Part shown: in pieces, positions 43,764 to 53,110 of the stretch
How the letters are laid out: each line of letters begins with the position of its first letter
How positions within the stretch are numbered: position 1 is the first letter of the stretch
Origin: CBDCVY01 sp965223245
GTDB lineage: Bacteria; Nitrospinota; Nitrospinia; Nitrospinales; Nitrospinaceae
Reading direction: 5' to 3'
Length of the DNA stretch: 64,000 bases
Assembly (NCBI GenBank): GCA_965223245.1
Contig: CBDCVY010000013.1
Location: 1,302,001-1,366,000, forward strand
Program-made: the position numbers and the translations under genes
The notes under the pieces: generated by a model
The model's database searches: none
What the model saw: only the letters and a program-made list of their open reading frames with translations
What the model was told of the DNA's origin: nothing

Positions 43764-44399
43764 TTAATCAATGGCACTTAAAACTTTGAAACCTGCCTTT
43801 TCAATTTTTTTCACTACATTTTTTGTTTCGCAAAGGTCCACTCGAAAAAAATAAACCTGCTTTTTAGGATCCTTTTCATAAGGAGACATTCCAACACTGA
43901 TGATATTCATATTTTCTTTATTTAAAATACCGGAAACTTTTTCAAAATTTTTTGGGTCTTTTCCCATAATTACATCAATTCGAGAACTTGAAGAAAGAAT
44001 TCCCATGAGATCCACAAAAATCCCCAAAATATCCATTACAGATATGATACCAACTAAACGGTTTCTTCTTACTACCGGAAGGGCCCCTATCTTATTTTTA
44101 TAAATGACCAGCGCGGCGTCCTCTACATGAGTTTCAGGAAAAACCACCATTGGATTGCGGGTCATATAATCAGAAATTTTCATTTTTGAAGGATCTAAGA
44201 CTCTCACCTTTTTATTTGACTTCTCATCTAAAAAAGCACCTCTAATATCACTTTCGGTAATGATCCCTAACAATTCATGCCCGTCCACTACCGGTAAATG
44301 CCGAATTGACTTTTCTACCATTAATTCCTGGGCTCGTTTTATTGTTTCATTTGTTTTAACTGCCAGTGGTTTTGGAGTCATTACCTCGCTTACTATCAT
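43764..44399 (-). CDS. AcuB-like CBS-CBS-ACT sensor protein
   Basis: A 211-residue protein with two CBS domains (about residues 5-60 and 75-130) followed by an ACT-like domain (about 140-208), the architecture of AcuB-type proteins. The CBS pair probably senses adenine nucleotides and the ACT part an amino acid. It heads the leu operon: a strong GGAGG site precedes its ATG, and the truncated LeuA paralog starts 22 bases after its stop. This placement suggests a feedback role in branched-chain synthesis, which is inference. Confidence 0.8.
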   Translation of the reverse strand: MIVSEVMTPKPLAVKTNETIKRAQELMVEKSIRHLPVVDGHELLGIITESDIRGAFLDEKSNKKVRVLDPSKMKISDYMTRNPMVVFPETHVEDAALVIYKNKIGALPVVRRNRLVGIISVMDILGIFVDLMGILSSSSRIDVIMGKDPKNFEKVSGILNKENMNIISVGMSPYEKDPKKQVYFFRVDLCETKNVVKKIEKAGFKVLSAID

Positions 44400-44949
44400 T
44401 TTTACCTCCAGTTGGCTTTTAGTTGGTTTTCTTTGTTTTTAGTTGGCTTAGAAGGTTAGTAGGAGAAGAAGTAGTTATTTCGATACCCCGCTTTATCTTC
44501 TTAACTATAATGTTTAACAAATCTTAGAAAGAAAATATACTGCTAAATCTCTATATAAATGGAAGAGATATTTCTAAGAAATTTCAAATTTTTTGAAGTG
44601 AGTTAAGACAAAATAAATTAGCTTTTTGTTAAAAACCCATTTATATTCTCATGAAACCAACTGAAAAATCTTTAGATAACTATTTCCAAACCTATGGTTC
44701 GAAAATCATTTAATGCTTTAGGACGGAGGTGTATATTATACTTTTATCCTTAGTAGTCTGTTGTATAATTAGTAAATAACTTTATATATAAAAACTATAT
44801 AGAATAAAAAAACTGGTTTAAAGTCCAATAAAATCAATGGTTAAAGGGTTTGGCACTAGGTTTGCTTTGTTTAATCCCTAAAGCTTTATTTTCAAATATT
44901 CTTAAAGTTGGAATTAAATCAAATTCCAAAATTCAATAATTAAAACATT
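44400..44949. other. Divergent regulatory region between the leu operon and gltBD
   Basis: About 550 bases without a gene. It holds a sigma-54 promoter for gltB (44851-44866) and, next to the leu operon start, three AGTTGG repeats (about 44410, 44421, 44441). No clear NtrC palindrome (TGCACCA-type) is visible upstream of the promoter. Confidence 0.6.
44851..44866 (+). promoter_or_regulatory. Sigma-54 (RpoN) promoter of gltBD
   Basis: TGGCAC (44851-44856), five bases, then TTGCT (44862-44866). This matches the -24/-12 consensus TGGCAC-N5-TTGCW at every conserved position and spacing. It predicts transcription starting near 44877, about 70 bases before the gltB ATG. Sigma-54 control of glutamate synthase would link it to a nitrogen regulator acting through an enhancer further upstream. 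Confidence 0.75.
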
Positions 44950-47900
44950 ATGAGTATTCAAAAATTTCCCAAAAAACAAGGACTTTATACTCCTCAATAT
45001 GAAAAAGAAAATTGTGGAGTGGGTTTTGTTGCTCATATGAAAGGGCAACAATCTCATGAAATAATTAGTCAGGGATTGGATTTATTAAATCGATTGGAAC
45101 ATCGTGGAGCAGTAGGTGCGGATCCATTAACAGGTGATGGAGCTGGGATTCTAATCCAAATTCCTCATGAATTTTTTAAATCTGAATGTGTAAAGCTGGG
45201 ATTTAATCTACCGGAAAACGGGCAGTACGGAACAGGTTTGGTATTCCTTCCCCAGGATAGTGAGAAAGCAGCCTTATTGATGGAAATATTTGAGCAAGTG
45301 ACAACCCGTGAAGGTTTGGATTTAATTGGATGGCGAAAAGTTCCAGTGGATAACACTAAAATTGGTCAGACTGCCAGAAATGTGGAACCTGATATTCGGC
45401 AAATATTTATTGGGTCCAAGGGAATTAAGGATCAGGAGTTATTTGAAAGAAAACTATATATTGTTAGAAAACAGGCAGGTCAAGCAATAAGAGCCTCTGG
45501 ATTGGCTGAGCTTTATGAATCCTATTATATTTGTAGTTTATCCAGCAAGACTTTCATTTATAAAGGGCAATTAATGGCTCCTCAAGTGGCCGATTATTAT
45601 CTTGATATTAAGGATCCTCAATTAAAATCTGCCTTGGCTTTGGTACATTCTCGATATAGTACCAACACCTTCCCTTCCTGGGGAAGAGCTCAACCTATGA
45701 GGATGATCGCTCATAATGGAGAAATTAATACCATTCGAGGAAATAACAATTGGATGGTTGCCCGTGAGTCTATGTTTGAGAGTGACCTCTATGATGATGT
45801 TGAAAAAATCCTTCCTGTAATCCCACCTGGTGGGAGCGATTCAGCAGATTTTGACCAAGCTTTAGAATTTTTAGTTCAATGTGGACGCTCTCTACCTCAT
45901 GCTGTGATGATGATGATTCCTGAACCCTGGAGTGGTCATGAAACAATGGCAGACGATAAGCGAGGATTTTTTGAATATCATGCTTCCATGATGGAACCAT
46001 GGGATGGTCCCGCTTCAATAACTTTCACTGATGGGAATGTGATTGGTGCTGTTTTGGATAGAAATGGTTTAAGACCTTCTCGTTATATTGTTACGGATAC
46101 AGATTTAGTTGTCATGGCGTCAGAAGTTGGAGTCCTTCCGATTGATGAAGCTCGCATTATTAAAAAAGGAAGATTACAACCAGGACGGATGTTTTTTGTA
46201 GACCTTAAAGAAGGCCGGATAGTCTCTGATGAAGAAATAAAATCTGAGTTAGCCACAAGAAAACCTTATAAACAATGGGTGAAGGACAATCAAGTCAACT
46301 TAGAAGATATTCCTGATCCGCAAAAAACAGAAACTATTGTTGAAGATATTACTTTGCAACAGTTGGCATTTGGATACACCCAGGAAGACAAAAAAATTGT
46401 TTTGGCACCGATGATTGAAAATGGTCAGGAAGCAACGGGGTCCATGGGAAATGATGTTCCTCTTGCGGTAAGATCTCAAAAACCGCAATTACTTTTTAAT
46501 TATTTTAAACAACTCTTTGCTCAAGTAACTAACCCGGCGATTGATTCAATTCGCGAGGAATTAGTGATGTCAATGGAAGTTACTTTAGGTAAAGAAAGAA
46601 ATTTGCTTTCTGAATCTCCTGAACATTGTCGGAAACTTCGAGTAAACAACCCGATTTTAACTCCAAATGATTTTTTCAAAATTCAATCATTAGATCAAAC
46701 TGATTTAAAAACACTTACTCTCTCTTTATTATTCCCTGTTTCAGAGGGGGAGAATGGAATGGAAAAAGCTTTGGAGAATATTTGCAGTGAGGCATCGGAG
46801 GCGATTAAAAAAGGGATCACTATTTTAATTCTTTCGGATCGAGGAGTGGATGAAAACCAAGCGGCGATTCCCAGTCTTTTAGCAACCGCTGCAGTTCATC
46901 ATCATTTGCTTCGAGAACGAACAAGGACTAATGTGGGAATTGTAGTTGAAACTGGAGAAGCAAGAGAAATGATGCATTTTGCATTACTTATAGGTTATGG
47001 GGCAGGTGCTATTTATCCCTATCTTGCTTATGAAACTATTGCAGAAATGGTTAAGGAAAAAATTTATGTAAATGGAACAACTTTGGATTCAGCTATTCAA
47101 AATTTTGTTAAATCGACCAAAAAAGGCCTTTATAAAATTATTGCTAAAATGGGCATTTCTACAATTCAAAGTTATCGAGGGGCACAAATTTTTGAGGCAG
47201 TCGGCCTTAATGATTCTGTTGTTGATAGATTTTTTACTGGTACACCATCGCGGATAAGTGGGGTAGGACTTGAAACTCTTGCCAGAGAAATACTCGCCCG
47301 GCATAAAAATGCATTTCATCGAACAAAAATTTTAAAACCAATTTTAGAAGCGGGAGGTTTTTACCATTGGCGCCGTGGAGAGGAAAAACATATGGTAAGT
47401 CCTCCATTAGTGGCAATGCTTCAACATGCTACCCGATCTAATGATTATTCGACGTACAAAAAATTTTCCAAATATTCTGATGATCAAAGTACTCGGGATT
47501 GTACTTTGCGAGGTTTGTTTAAATTTAAAGATTCAAATTCCATTCCTATTGATGAGGTAGAGTCGGTAGAGGATATTACTAAAAGATTTTGTACTGGTGC
47601 GATGTCTATTGGTTCTATTTCTCGTGAAGCACATGAAACTTTAGCTATTGCCATGAATCGTCTTGGCGGTAAAAGTAATACAGGTGAAGGTGGGGAAGAT
47701 CCTGTACGTTATATTCCAGATGAGAATGGAGACTTACGAAGAAGCTCTATAAAACAGGTAGCTTCAGGGCGATTTGGGGTGAATAGTTTCTATTTGGCTA
47801 ATTCGGATGAACTTCAAATAAAAATTTCCCAAGGTGCTAAACCTGGAGAAGGGGGTCAACTTCCCGGACATAAGGTTTCTGAATATATTGCGAAGATTCG

Positions 47901-49491
47901 GAACTCTACTCCCGGTGTAGGTTTAATATCACCTCCACCTCATCATGATATTTACTCAATTGAGGATTTACAGCAATTGATATTTGATTTACATAATGCT
48001 AATCCCGATGCCAGGGTGAGTGTTAAATTGGTGGCAGAAGCAGGTGTTGGTACCATTGCAGCAGGAGTTTCCAAAGCTCGAGCTGAAGGGGTGTTGATCT
48101 CTGGACACGATGGCGGTACCGGAGCCTCCCCCCAAACTTCTATAAAATATGCGGGTTTGCCCTGGGAATTGGGACTTTCGGAAACTCAACAAATATTGGT
48201 AATGAATGATTTACGGGGCAGAATACGAGTTCAGGTGGATGGCCAATTAAAAACAGGTCGTGATGTGATAATTGGAGCTTTGCTGGGTGCGGATGAGTTC
48301 GGTTTCTCAACAGTTCCCCTGATAACCATGGGTTGTATTATGATGCGTAAATGTCACCTAAATACTTGTTCTGTGGGTATTGCCACTCAAGATCCGGAAC
48401 TTCGAAAGAAATTTTCAGGCAAAGCAGACTATGTTGTTAACTATTTTAGATTTGTAGCTCAAGAGGTTCGAGAGCTCATGGCTGAGTTAGGATTTAGAAA
48501 ATTTGATGATATGATTGGTCGTTCTGAATATCTAGAAGTAAGTACTGCCATCAATCATTGGAAAACTCAAGGACTGGATTTTTCTAAGATTCTTTATAAA
48601 GCGGAAGCGGGTCCTGAGGTTGCAATTCGAAATGTAACTAAGCAAGATCTTAGTGGTGATATTGATGACTGTTTGGACCAAAAATTAATTGTTGATAGTA
48701 AAAATGCTTTAGAGCATAAAGAACCTGTTGAACTTAATTATTCCATTGGAAATGAAGATCGAACCACAGGCGCTATGCTAAGCTATGAAATTTCGAAAAA
48801 ACACGGTGAAGCAGGGTTACCTGATGAAACTATAAAAATTGGATTTAAAGGGTCGGCGGGACAAAGTTTTGGGGCTTTTTTAGCTTCGGGAGTGATTTTT
48901 ACTTTGCGAGGAGATGCTAATGATTATGTGGGCAAAGGACTTTCTGGAGGACAGATTGTTATTTATCCCCCAGAGGAATCCCCAATTATCCCTGAAGAAA
49001 ATATTTTAGTGGGCAATGTCGCTTTATATGGCGCAACCAAAGGAAAAGTGTTTTTAAGGGGGATTGCAGGTGAACGCTTTGCAGTTCGCAACAGTGGATG
49101 CCAGGCAGTGGTTGAAGGTGTCGGTGATCATGGTTGCGAATATATGACAGGGGGTATTGTTGTTGTTTTAGGTAAAACAGGAAGAAATTTTGCTGCCGGG
49201 ATGAGTGGGGGAATTGCTTATGTTTTTGATGAGACAAATCAATTTCCAATTCATTGTAATCAAAGTATTGTTGATTTATTACCTGTAGAAGAAAATGAGG
49301 ATGTTGAATTGTTAAAAGAAATGATTCAAGAGCATAATAAATTGACAGGGAGTTCAGTAGCTAAAAATATTTTGGATAATTGGGAAACCATGCTTTCAAA
49401 ATTTATTAAAGTGTATCCTCGTGATTTCAGGCGTGTAATTGAAGAAAGAAAACGTAAAGAAGAACAGAAATCTTTAGAAGAGGTAGCCTGA
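44950..49491 (+). CDS. gltB: Glutamate synthase (NADPH) large subunit
   Basis: A 1513-residue enzyme converting glutamine and 2-oxoglutarate to two glutamates. The short propeptide ends before the catalytic Cys in ENCGVGF (about residue 22), which starts the glutaminase domain. A central domain, an FMN-binding synthase domain (GHDGGTGASPQTS near residue 1057), the 3Fe-4S site CIMMRKCHLNTC (about 1131-1142) and a C-terminal beta-helix (1230-1480) follow. It is preceded by a sigma-54 promoter and its stop overlaps gltD by one base (TGATG), indicating coupled translation. Confidence 0.97.
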   Translation: MSIQKFPKKQGLYTPQYEKENCGVGFVAHMKGQQSHEIISQGLDLLNRLEHRGAVGADPLTGDGAGILIQIPHEFFKSECVKLGFNLPENGQYGTGLVFLPQDSEKAALLMEIFEQVTTREGLDLIGWRKVPVDNTKIGQTARNVEPDIRQIFIGSKGIKDQELFERKLYIVRKQAGQAIRASGLAELYESYYICSLSSKTFIYKGQLMAPQVADYYLDIKDPQLKSALALVHSRYSTNTFPSWGRAQPMRMIAHNGEINTIRGNNNWMVARESMFESDLYDDVEKILPVIPPGGSDSADFDQALEFLVQCGRSLPHAVMMMIPEPWSGHETMADDKRGFFEYHASMMEPWDGPASITFTDGNVIGAVLDRNGLRPSRYIVTDTDLVVMASEVGVLPIDEARIIKKGRLQPGRMFFVDLKEGRIVSDEEIKSELATRKPYKQWVKDNQVNLEDIPDPQKTETIVEDITLQQLAFGYTQEDKKIVLAPMIENGQEATGSMGNDVPLAVRSQKPQLLFNYFKQLFAQVTNPAIDSIREELVMSMEVTLGKERNLLSESPEHCRKLRVNNPILTPNDFFKIQSLDQTDLKTLTLSLLFPVSEGENGMEKALENICSEASEAIKKGITILILSDRGVDENQAAIPSLLATAAVHHHLLRERTRTNVGIVVETGEAREMMHFALLIGYGAGAIYPYLAYETIAEMVKEKIYVNGTTLDSAIQNFVKSTKKGLYKIIAKMGISTIQSYRGAQIFEAVGLNDSVVDRFFTGTPSRISGVGLETLAREILARHKNAFHRTKILKPILEAGGFYHWRRGEEKHMVSPPLVAMLQHATRSNDYSTYKKFSKYSDDQSTRDCTLRGLFKFKDSNSIPIDEVESVEDITKRFCTGAMSIGSISREAHETLAIAMNRLGGKSNTGEGGEDPVRYIPDENGDLRRSSIKQVASGRFGVNSFYLANSDELQIKISQGAKPGEGGQLPGHKVSEYIAKIRNSTPGVGLISPPPHHDIYSIEDLQQLIFDLHNANPDARVSVKLVAEAGVGTIAAGVSKARAEGVLISGHDGGTGASPQTSIKYAGLPWELGLSETQQILVMNDLRGRIRVQVDGQLKTGRDVIIGALLGADEFGFSTVPLITMGCIMMRKCHLNTCSVGIATQDPELRKKFSGKADYVVNYFRFVAQEVRELMAELGFRKFDDMIGRSEYLEVSTAINHWKTQGLDFSKILYKAEAGPEVAIRNVTKQDLSGDIDDCLDQKLIVDSKNALEHKEPVELNYSIGNEDRTTGAMLSYEISKKHGEAGLPDETIKIGFKGSAGQSFGAFLASGVIFTLRGDANDYVGKGLSGGQIVIYPPEESPIIPEENILVGNVALYGATKGKVFLRGIAGERFAVRNSGCQAVVEGVGDHGCEYMTGGIVVVLGKTGRNFAAGMSGGIAYVFDETNQFPIHCNQSIVDLLPVEENEDVELLKEMIQEHNKLTGSSVAKNILDNWETMLSKFIKVYPRDFRRVIEERKRKEEQKSLEEVA

Positions 49492-50960
49492 TGGGTTCAA
49501 TTAAAGGCTTTTTGGAGTTTCCTCGAGAAACTCCAAGTTCTCGCCCAGTTTCCGAAAGATTAAATGATCAAAATGAAGTTTATGAACCCTTCCCCATTGA
49601 GAAATATCGTGAGCAAGGGGCTCGGTGTATGGATTGCGGTGTCCCTTTTTGTCAAAGCCATACGGGTTGTCCTTTAGGAAATTCAATCCCTGATTGGAAC
49701 GATATGGTCTTTCGAAATAAGTGGGAGGAAGCTTTGGCCCTTCTTTTAAAAACCAACAATTTCCCAGAATTTACAGGCCGAATTTGTCCGGCACCCTGTG
49801 AAGGGGCTTGCGTCTTGGGAATAACTGAACCACCCGTTGCAATTAGAAATATCGAAGAAATAATTGCTGAAAAAGGATTCGAAAACGGATGGATGCAGCC
49901 AAATCCTCCTAAAAATAGAACGGGAAAGAAAGTAGCAATTGTGGGTTCTGGACCGGCAGGTCTGGCAGCGGCGGACCAACTAAATCAAGCGGGACATTTG
50001 GTGACGGTTCTTGAGAAAGCTGATCGTATTGGTGGATTACTTATGTATGGAATTCCACATTTTAAACTTGAAAAACGTATAGTTCATCGTCGCGTTCAGT
50101 TAATGGAAAAAGAAGGAATTATTTTTAAAACAAATTCTCATGTGGGAAAAAATATATTAATTTCCGATTTGCAAAATCAATTTGACGCGGTTTTAATGTG
50201 TTGTGGATCTGAGAAGCCTAGGGATTTACCTGTAGAGGGTAGGGAATTGGATGGGATCCATTTTGCAATGGATTTTTTACCACAGCAAAATAAAAGAAAT
50301 GAAGGGGATATTATCGATGATGAAGTTGCTATTACTGCTAAGGATAAAAATGTATTGATTATTGGGGGTGGTGATACAGGCTCCGATTGTCTTGGGACGT
50401 CCTTGAGGCAGGGAGCTAAAAATGTGTATCAATTTGAATTGCTGAATGAGCCTCCAAAAGAGAGGAGTGAAAAAAACCCTTGGCCTCAATGGCCCATGGT
50501 CATGAGAGTAAGTTCTTCGCATGAGGAAGCGCAAAAGAAGATTACACGCTACAATATCTTAACTAAGAAATTTACCGGTGAAAATGGAAAGCTAAAAAAA
50601 GTCCACGCCGTAAACATCCGTTTTGGTCCGCCAGAGGCAGGAACAGGACGTCCATCTATAATTGAAATTCCAGGTTCTGAATTTGAATTAGATGTTGATC
50701 TCGTATTTTTAGCTATGGGATTCGTTCACCCGGTACACGAAGGATTAGTTGAACAATTAAATGTAAAGTTAGACGGTAGAAATAATGTGGCTTGTGATAA
50801 AAACAAAATGACAAATGTTGATGGAGTTTTTGTTGCAGGGGACATGACCCGCGGGCAATCGTTAGTAGTTTGGGCTATTGCAGAAGGACGCGAAGCGGCT
50901 CGAGCCATTGATGAATATCTAATGGGCTATACTTTTCTTCCCCATAGTGAATTTTTGTAG
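49491..50960 (+). CDS. gltD: Glutamate synthase (NADPH) small subunit
   Basis: A 489-residue electron-input subunit passing electrons from NADPH through FAD and two 4Fe-4S clusters to GltB. The cluster cysteines are in CMDCGVPFCQSHTGCPLGN (about residues 41-60) and CPAPCEGACVLGI (about 101-113). The FAD motif is VGSGPAGLAAADQL (about 151-165) and the NADPH motif IIGGGDTGSDCLGTS (about 290). GDMTRGQSLVVWAIAEGR closes the FAD site. The ATG overlaps the gltB stop. Confidence 0.97.
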   Translation: MGSIKGFLEFPRETPSSRPVSERLNDQNEVYEPFPIEKYREQGARCMDCGVPFCQSHTGCPLGNSIPDWNDMVFRNKWEEALALLLKTNNFPEFTGRICPAPCEGACVLGITEPPVAIRNIEEIIAEKGFENGWMQPNPPKNRTGKKVAIVGSGPAGLAAADQLNQAGHLVTVLEKADRIGGLLMYGIPHFKLEKRIVHRRVQLMEKEGIIFKTNSHVGKNILISDLQNQFDAVLMCCGSEKPRDLPVEGRELDGIHFAMDFLPQQNKRNEGDIIDDEVAITAKDKNVLIIGGGDTGSDCLGTSLRQGAKNVYQFELLNEPPKERSEKNPWPQWPMVMRVSSSHEEAQKKITRYNILTKKFTGENGKLKKVHAVNIRFGPPEAGTGRPSIIEIPGSEFELDVDLVFLAMGFVHPVHEGLVEQLNVKLDGRNNVACDKNKMTNVDGVFVAGDMTRGQSLVVWAIAEGREAARAIDEYLMGYTFLPHSEFL

Positions 50961-50964
50961 GTAA

Positions 50965-51018
50965 TTAAGGGTTTTAAACTTTGAAATCAAGTTAGATTTT
51001 TAAGTTTAATACCCTTAA
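50965..51018 (+). terminator. Hairpin downstream of gltD, possible terminator
   Basis: TTAAGGGTTTTAAAC (50965-50979) pairs with GTTTAATACCCTTAA (51004-51018) over 15 bp with one mismatch and a 24-base loop. It begins just four bases past the gltD stop. No clear T run follows, so it may be an mRNA-stabilising hairpin rather than an intrinsic terminator. Confidence 0.4.
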
Positions 51019-51106
51019 ATCTGTCTGATGCCACCTTTAAATAAATATTAACTATCTGCATTTTTGGAATTAAAAAAATCATAACCAAAAACTTAAATGC
51101 CGGAGA

Positions 51107-51724
51107 TTAATTTCCGGATGACATAATGAGTTGAATTCGTTTGTGAATATTGAGCTTTTTAAAGACTTTTTTCAAATGAAATTTAACGGTAAAGACACTT
51201 ATATCCAAAATTCTTGCAATTTCATCATCATTAAAGCCCTCGCTCGCCAAACGAGCAACTTCTTGTTCTCTTCGTGTTAGATGTGCATCTTTATAATTTA
51301 AATCCTGTTTATACGAAGGTCTGAAATCTGAGGAATTTTCTTTGTTTTCCGGATATCGATTCTTTAAGCACTTTTCGACTTTACTTATTAAATCTAGAGG
51401 CATTATAGGTTTTAAAATATAATCCTCAACGTGGAGTCTGATGGCTTGAATGGCAGTATCCATAGTCCCATAACCCGTTAAAATCATAACAGCTGTATCT
51501 GGTCGAATTTTTTTGATTTCTTCGGTAACCTCAATACCGCTTTTATCACCCATTTTTAAATCAGTAATTACTAAATCAAAAGGTTCTTTTTTAAAGGTTT
51601 CAATACCTTCTTTTCCGCTAAAAGCCGTTTTGACAGAGTAACCAATTTTTTGCAAATGTTTTCCTAAAGCTTTGCACAAGGTTTCTTCATCATCTATAAA
51701 AAGTATTGTTTTTGAGTCTTGCAT
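51107..51724 (-). CDS. NarL/FixJ-type response regulator
   Basis: A 205-residue two-component regulator. The receiver domain (about residues 5-120) has acidic pocket DDEE (11-14), phosphorylation site Asp55 in LVITDLKMG, and TGYGT and the Lys in YILKPIMP. A LuxR-type helix-turn-helix follows (LTRREQEVARLASEGFNDDEIARIL to the end, about 143-200). The ATG at 51724 is just downstream of a GAGGGGGA site and is preferred to the upstream GTG/ATG. No histidine kinase is adjacent, so it is an orphan in this window. Two palindromic sites lie 140-220 bases upstream. Confidence 0.9.
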   Translation of the reverse strand: MQDSKTILFIDDEETLCKALGKHLQKIGYSVKTAFSGKEGIETFKKEPFDLVITDLKMGDKSGIEVTEEIKKIRPDTAVMILTGYGTMDTAIQAIRLHVEDYILKPIMPLDLISKVEKCLKNRYPENKENSSDFRPSYKQDLNYKDAHLTRREQEVARLASEGFNDDEIARILDISVFTVKFHLKKVFKKLNIHKRIQLIMSSGN

Positions 51725-51861
51725 GATCCCCCTCATGACCATGAGTTATGAATAAAATAAAACATCTTAGCCTAAAATATTAGACATCTGAGCATAGCAA
51801 ATAAATAAAAATAAATCACCCCTTAACTGAATAAAGTTAAAAAAATTATTGTTTTGCAAAC

Positions 51862-51877
51862 TGGACTCATGGGTCCA
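51862..51877. promoter_or_regulatory. Palindromic operator-like site 1
   Basis: TGGACTCATGGGTCCA, a 16-bp near-perfect dyad (one unpaired position) with the same TGGAC-N6-GTCCA frame as site 2, located 138 bases upstream of the response-regulator start. The match between the two sites makes a dimeric regulator binding site likely. Confidence 0.55.
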
Positions 51878-51922
51878 AAATATGAAAGATTACTTATTGA
51901 TATTTTGATTATTACTGTGACA

Positions 51923-51944
51923 TTCTGGACTGGCCAGTCCAGAA
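51923..51944. promoter_or_regulatory. Palindromic operator-like site 2 (22-bp perfect palindrome)
   Basis: A 22-bp perfect palindrome (51923-51944) whose core is TGGACTGGCCAGTCCA (51926-51941). It has no loop and no following T run on either strand, so it is not an intrinsic terminator for dnaJ. Its centre lies 64 bp from that of site 1, about six helical turns, so proteins bound at both would lie on the same face of the DNA. Confidence 0.6.
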
Positions 51945-52022
51945 AATATATAAAAAAATGAAATAAAAATTTAACGGTGGGTGAGTTTTTCCCGGATTCT
52001 GTGGGTATTTAGGGATTGTTCG

Positions 52023-53099
52023 TTAGATTTTTAAACGCTGTAGAAAGCCTTTAAGCTTTTTCTTAGTAGGTTTTCCATCGATTTCAGATAGTTCTAAAAA
52101 CAATTCTTTTTGCCGTTTATTCAGTTTTTTAGGTGTTTCTACAAAAAGATGGATGATCTGATCTCCTCTACCGTGGCCTCGAAGATGAGGAATTCCGCCA
52201 CCCGATATTCTCTGTTTTTCTCCAGATTGAGTACCTTCAAGAATAGTAATAGAACGGGTTTTCCCATCTAAAAGTGGAATTTCAATTTCAGCGCCTAGTG
52301 CTGCTTGAGAGATAGAAATATTCAATTGGCAATAGACATCACTTCCTTCTCGGTGGAAAAAGTCGTGGGCTTGAACGTGAATAAAAACATACAAATCACC
52401 TGGTGGGGTTTCAGGTCCTCCTTCTCCTTCACCTCTTAACCTTAACCGAGAACCATCATCCACACCCCCTGGTACATTTATAGATATGGATTTTTTTTCT
52501 GCGACAACACCTTCACCGCGACAGGAGTTGCATGGATCCTTTACAATACTTCCCATTCCATGGCAATTTGGACAGGGGCTTTGAAGGCTAAAAAATCCTT
52601 GAGACCTTACAACCTGTCCTGTTCCCCGGCATGTACTACAAATGGTTGGAGAAGTCCCCTTACGACAGCGTGAACCATTGCATTCCTTACAAGTGGTATG
52701 TTTATGAACTTCAACCTCTTTTTGGGTTCCAAAAGCAGCTTCTTCAAAAGAAATTGTTACATCTGCCCGAATATCGGCTCCCGTTTGGTTTCTTGAACCA
52801 CCAAAAAAATCCCCAAAAATATCTCCAAAGCTAGAAAAAATATCCTCGAAACCACTAAAGCCACCAAAACCTTGACCCTTTAATCCTTCGTGACCATATT
52901 GGTCATATATATCTCGTTTTTTAGGATCCCTTAAAACCTCATAAGCTTCAGAGGCTTCTTTAAATTTTTCTTCTGCCTCTTGGTTTCCGGGGTTTTTATC
53001 TGGGTGATATTTTAATGCCATTTGGCGGTAAGCTTTTTTCAATTCTGACTCGGAAGCATTTCTTGAAACTGCAAGGATTTCGTAATAATCTCGTTTCAC
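52023..53099 (-). CDS. dnaJ: DnaJ (Hsp40) co-chaperone
   Basis: A 358-residue type I DnaJ. It has a J domain with HPD at residues 32-34, a Gly/Phe-rich linker (about 75-105) and a zinc region with four CxxC repeats (CKEC, CSTC, CPNC, CNSC; about 138-195). The two C-terminal substrate domains end in LKGFLQRLKI. It stimulates DnaK ATPase. It is the third gene of dnaK-grpE-dnaJ, 11 bases after grpE. Confidence 0.96.
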   Translation of the reverse strand: MKRDYYEILAVSRNASESELKKAYRQMALKYHPDKNPGNQEAEEKFKEASEAYEVLRDPKKRDIYDQYGHEGLKGQGFGGFSGFEDIFSSFGDIFGDFFGGSRNQTGADIRADVTISFEEAAFGTQKEVEVHKHTTCKECNGSRCRKGTSPTICSTCRGTGQVVRSQGFFSLQSPCPNCHGMGSIVKDPCNSCRGEGVVAEKKSISINVPGGVDDGSRLRLRGEGEGGPETPPGDLYVFIHVQAHDFFHREGSDVYCQLNISISQAALGAEIEIPLLDGKTRSITILEGTQSGEKQRISGGGIPHLRGHGRGDQIIHLFVETPKKLNKRQKELFLELSEIDGKPTKKKLKGFLQRLKI

Positions 53100-53110
53100 G
53101 GGATGGGGGC

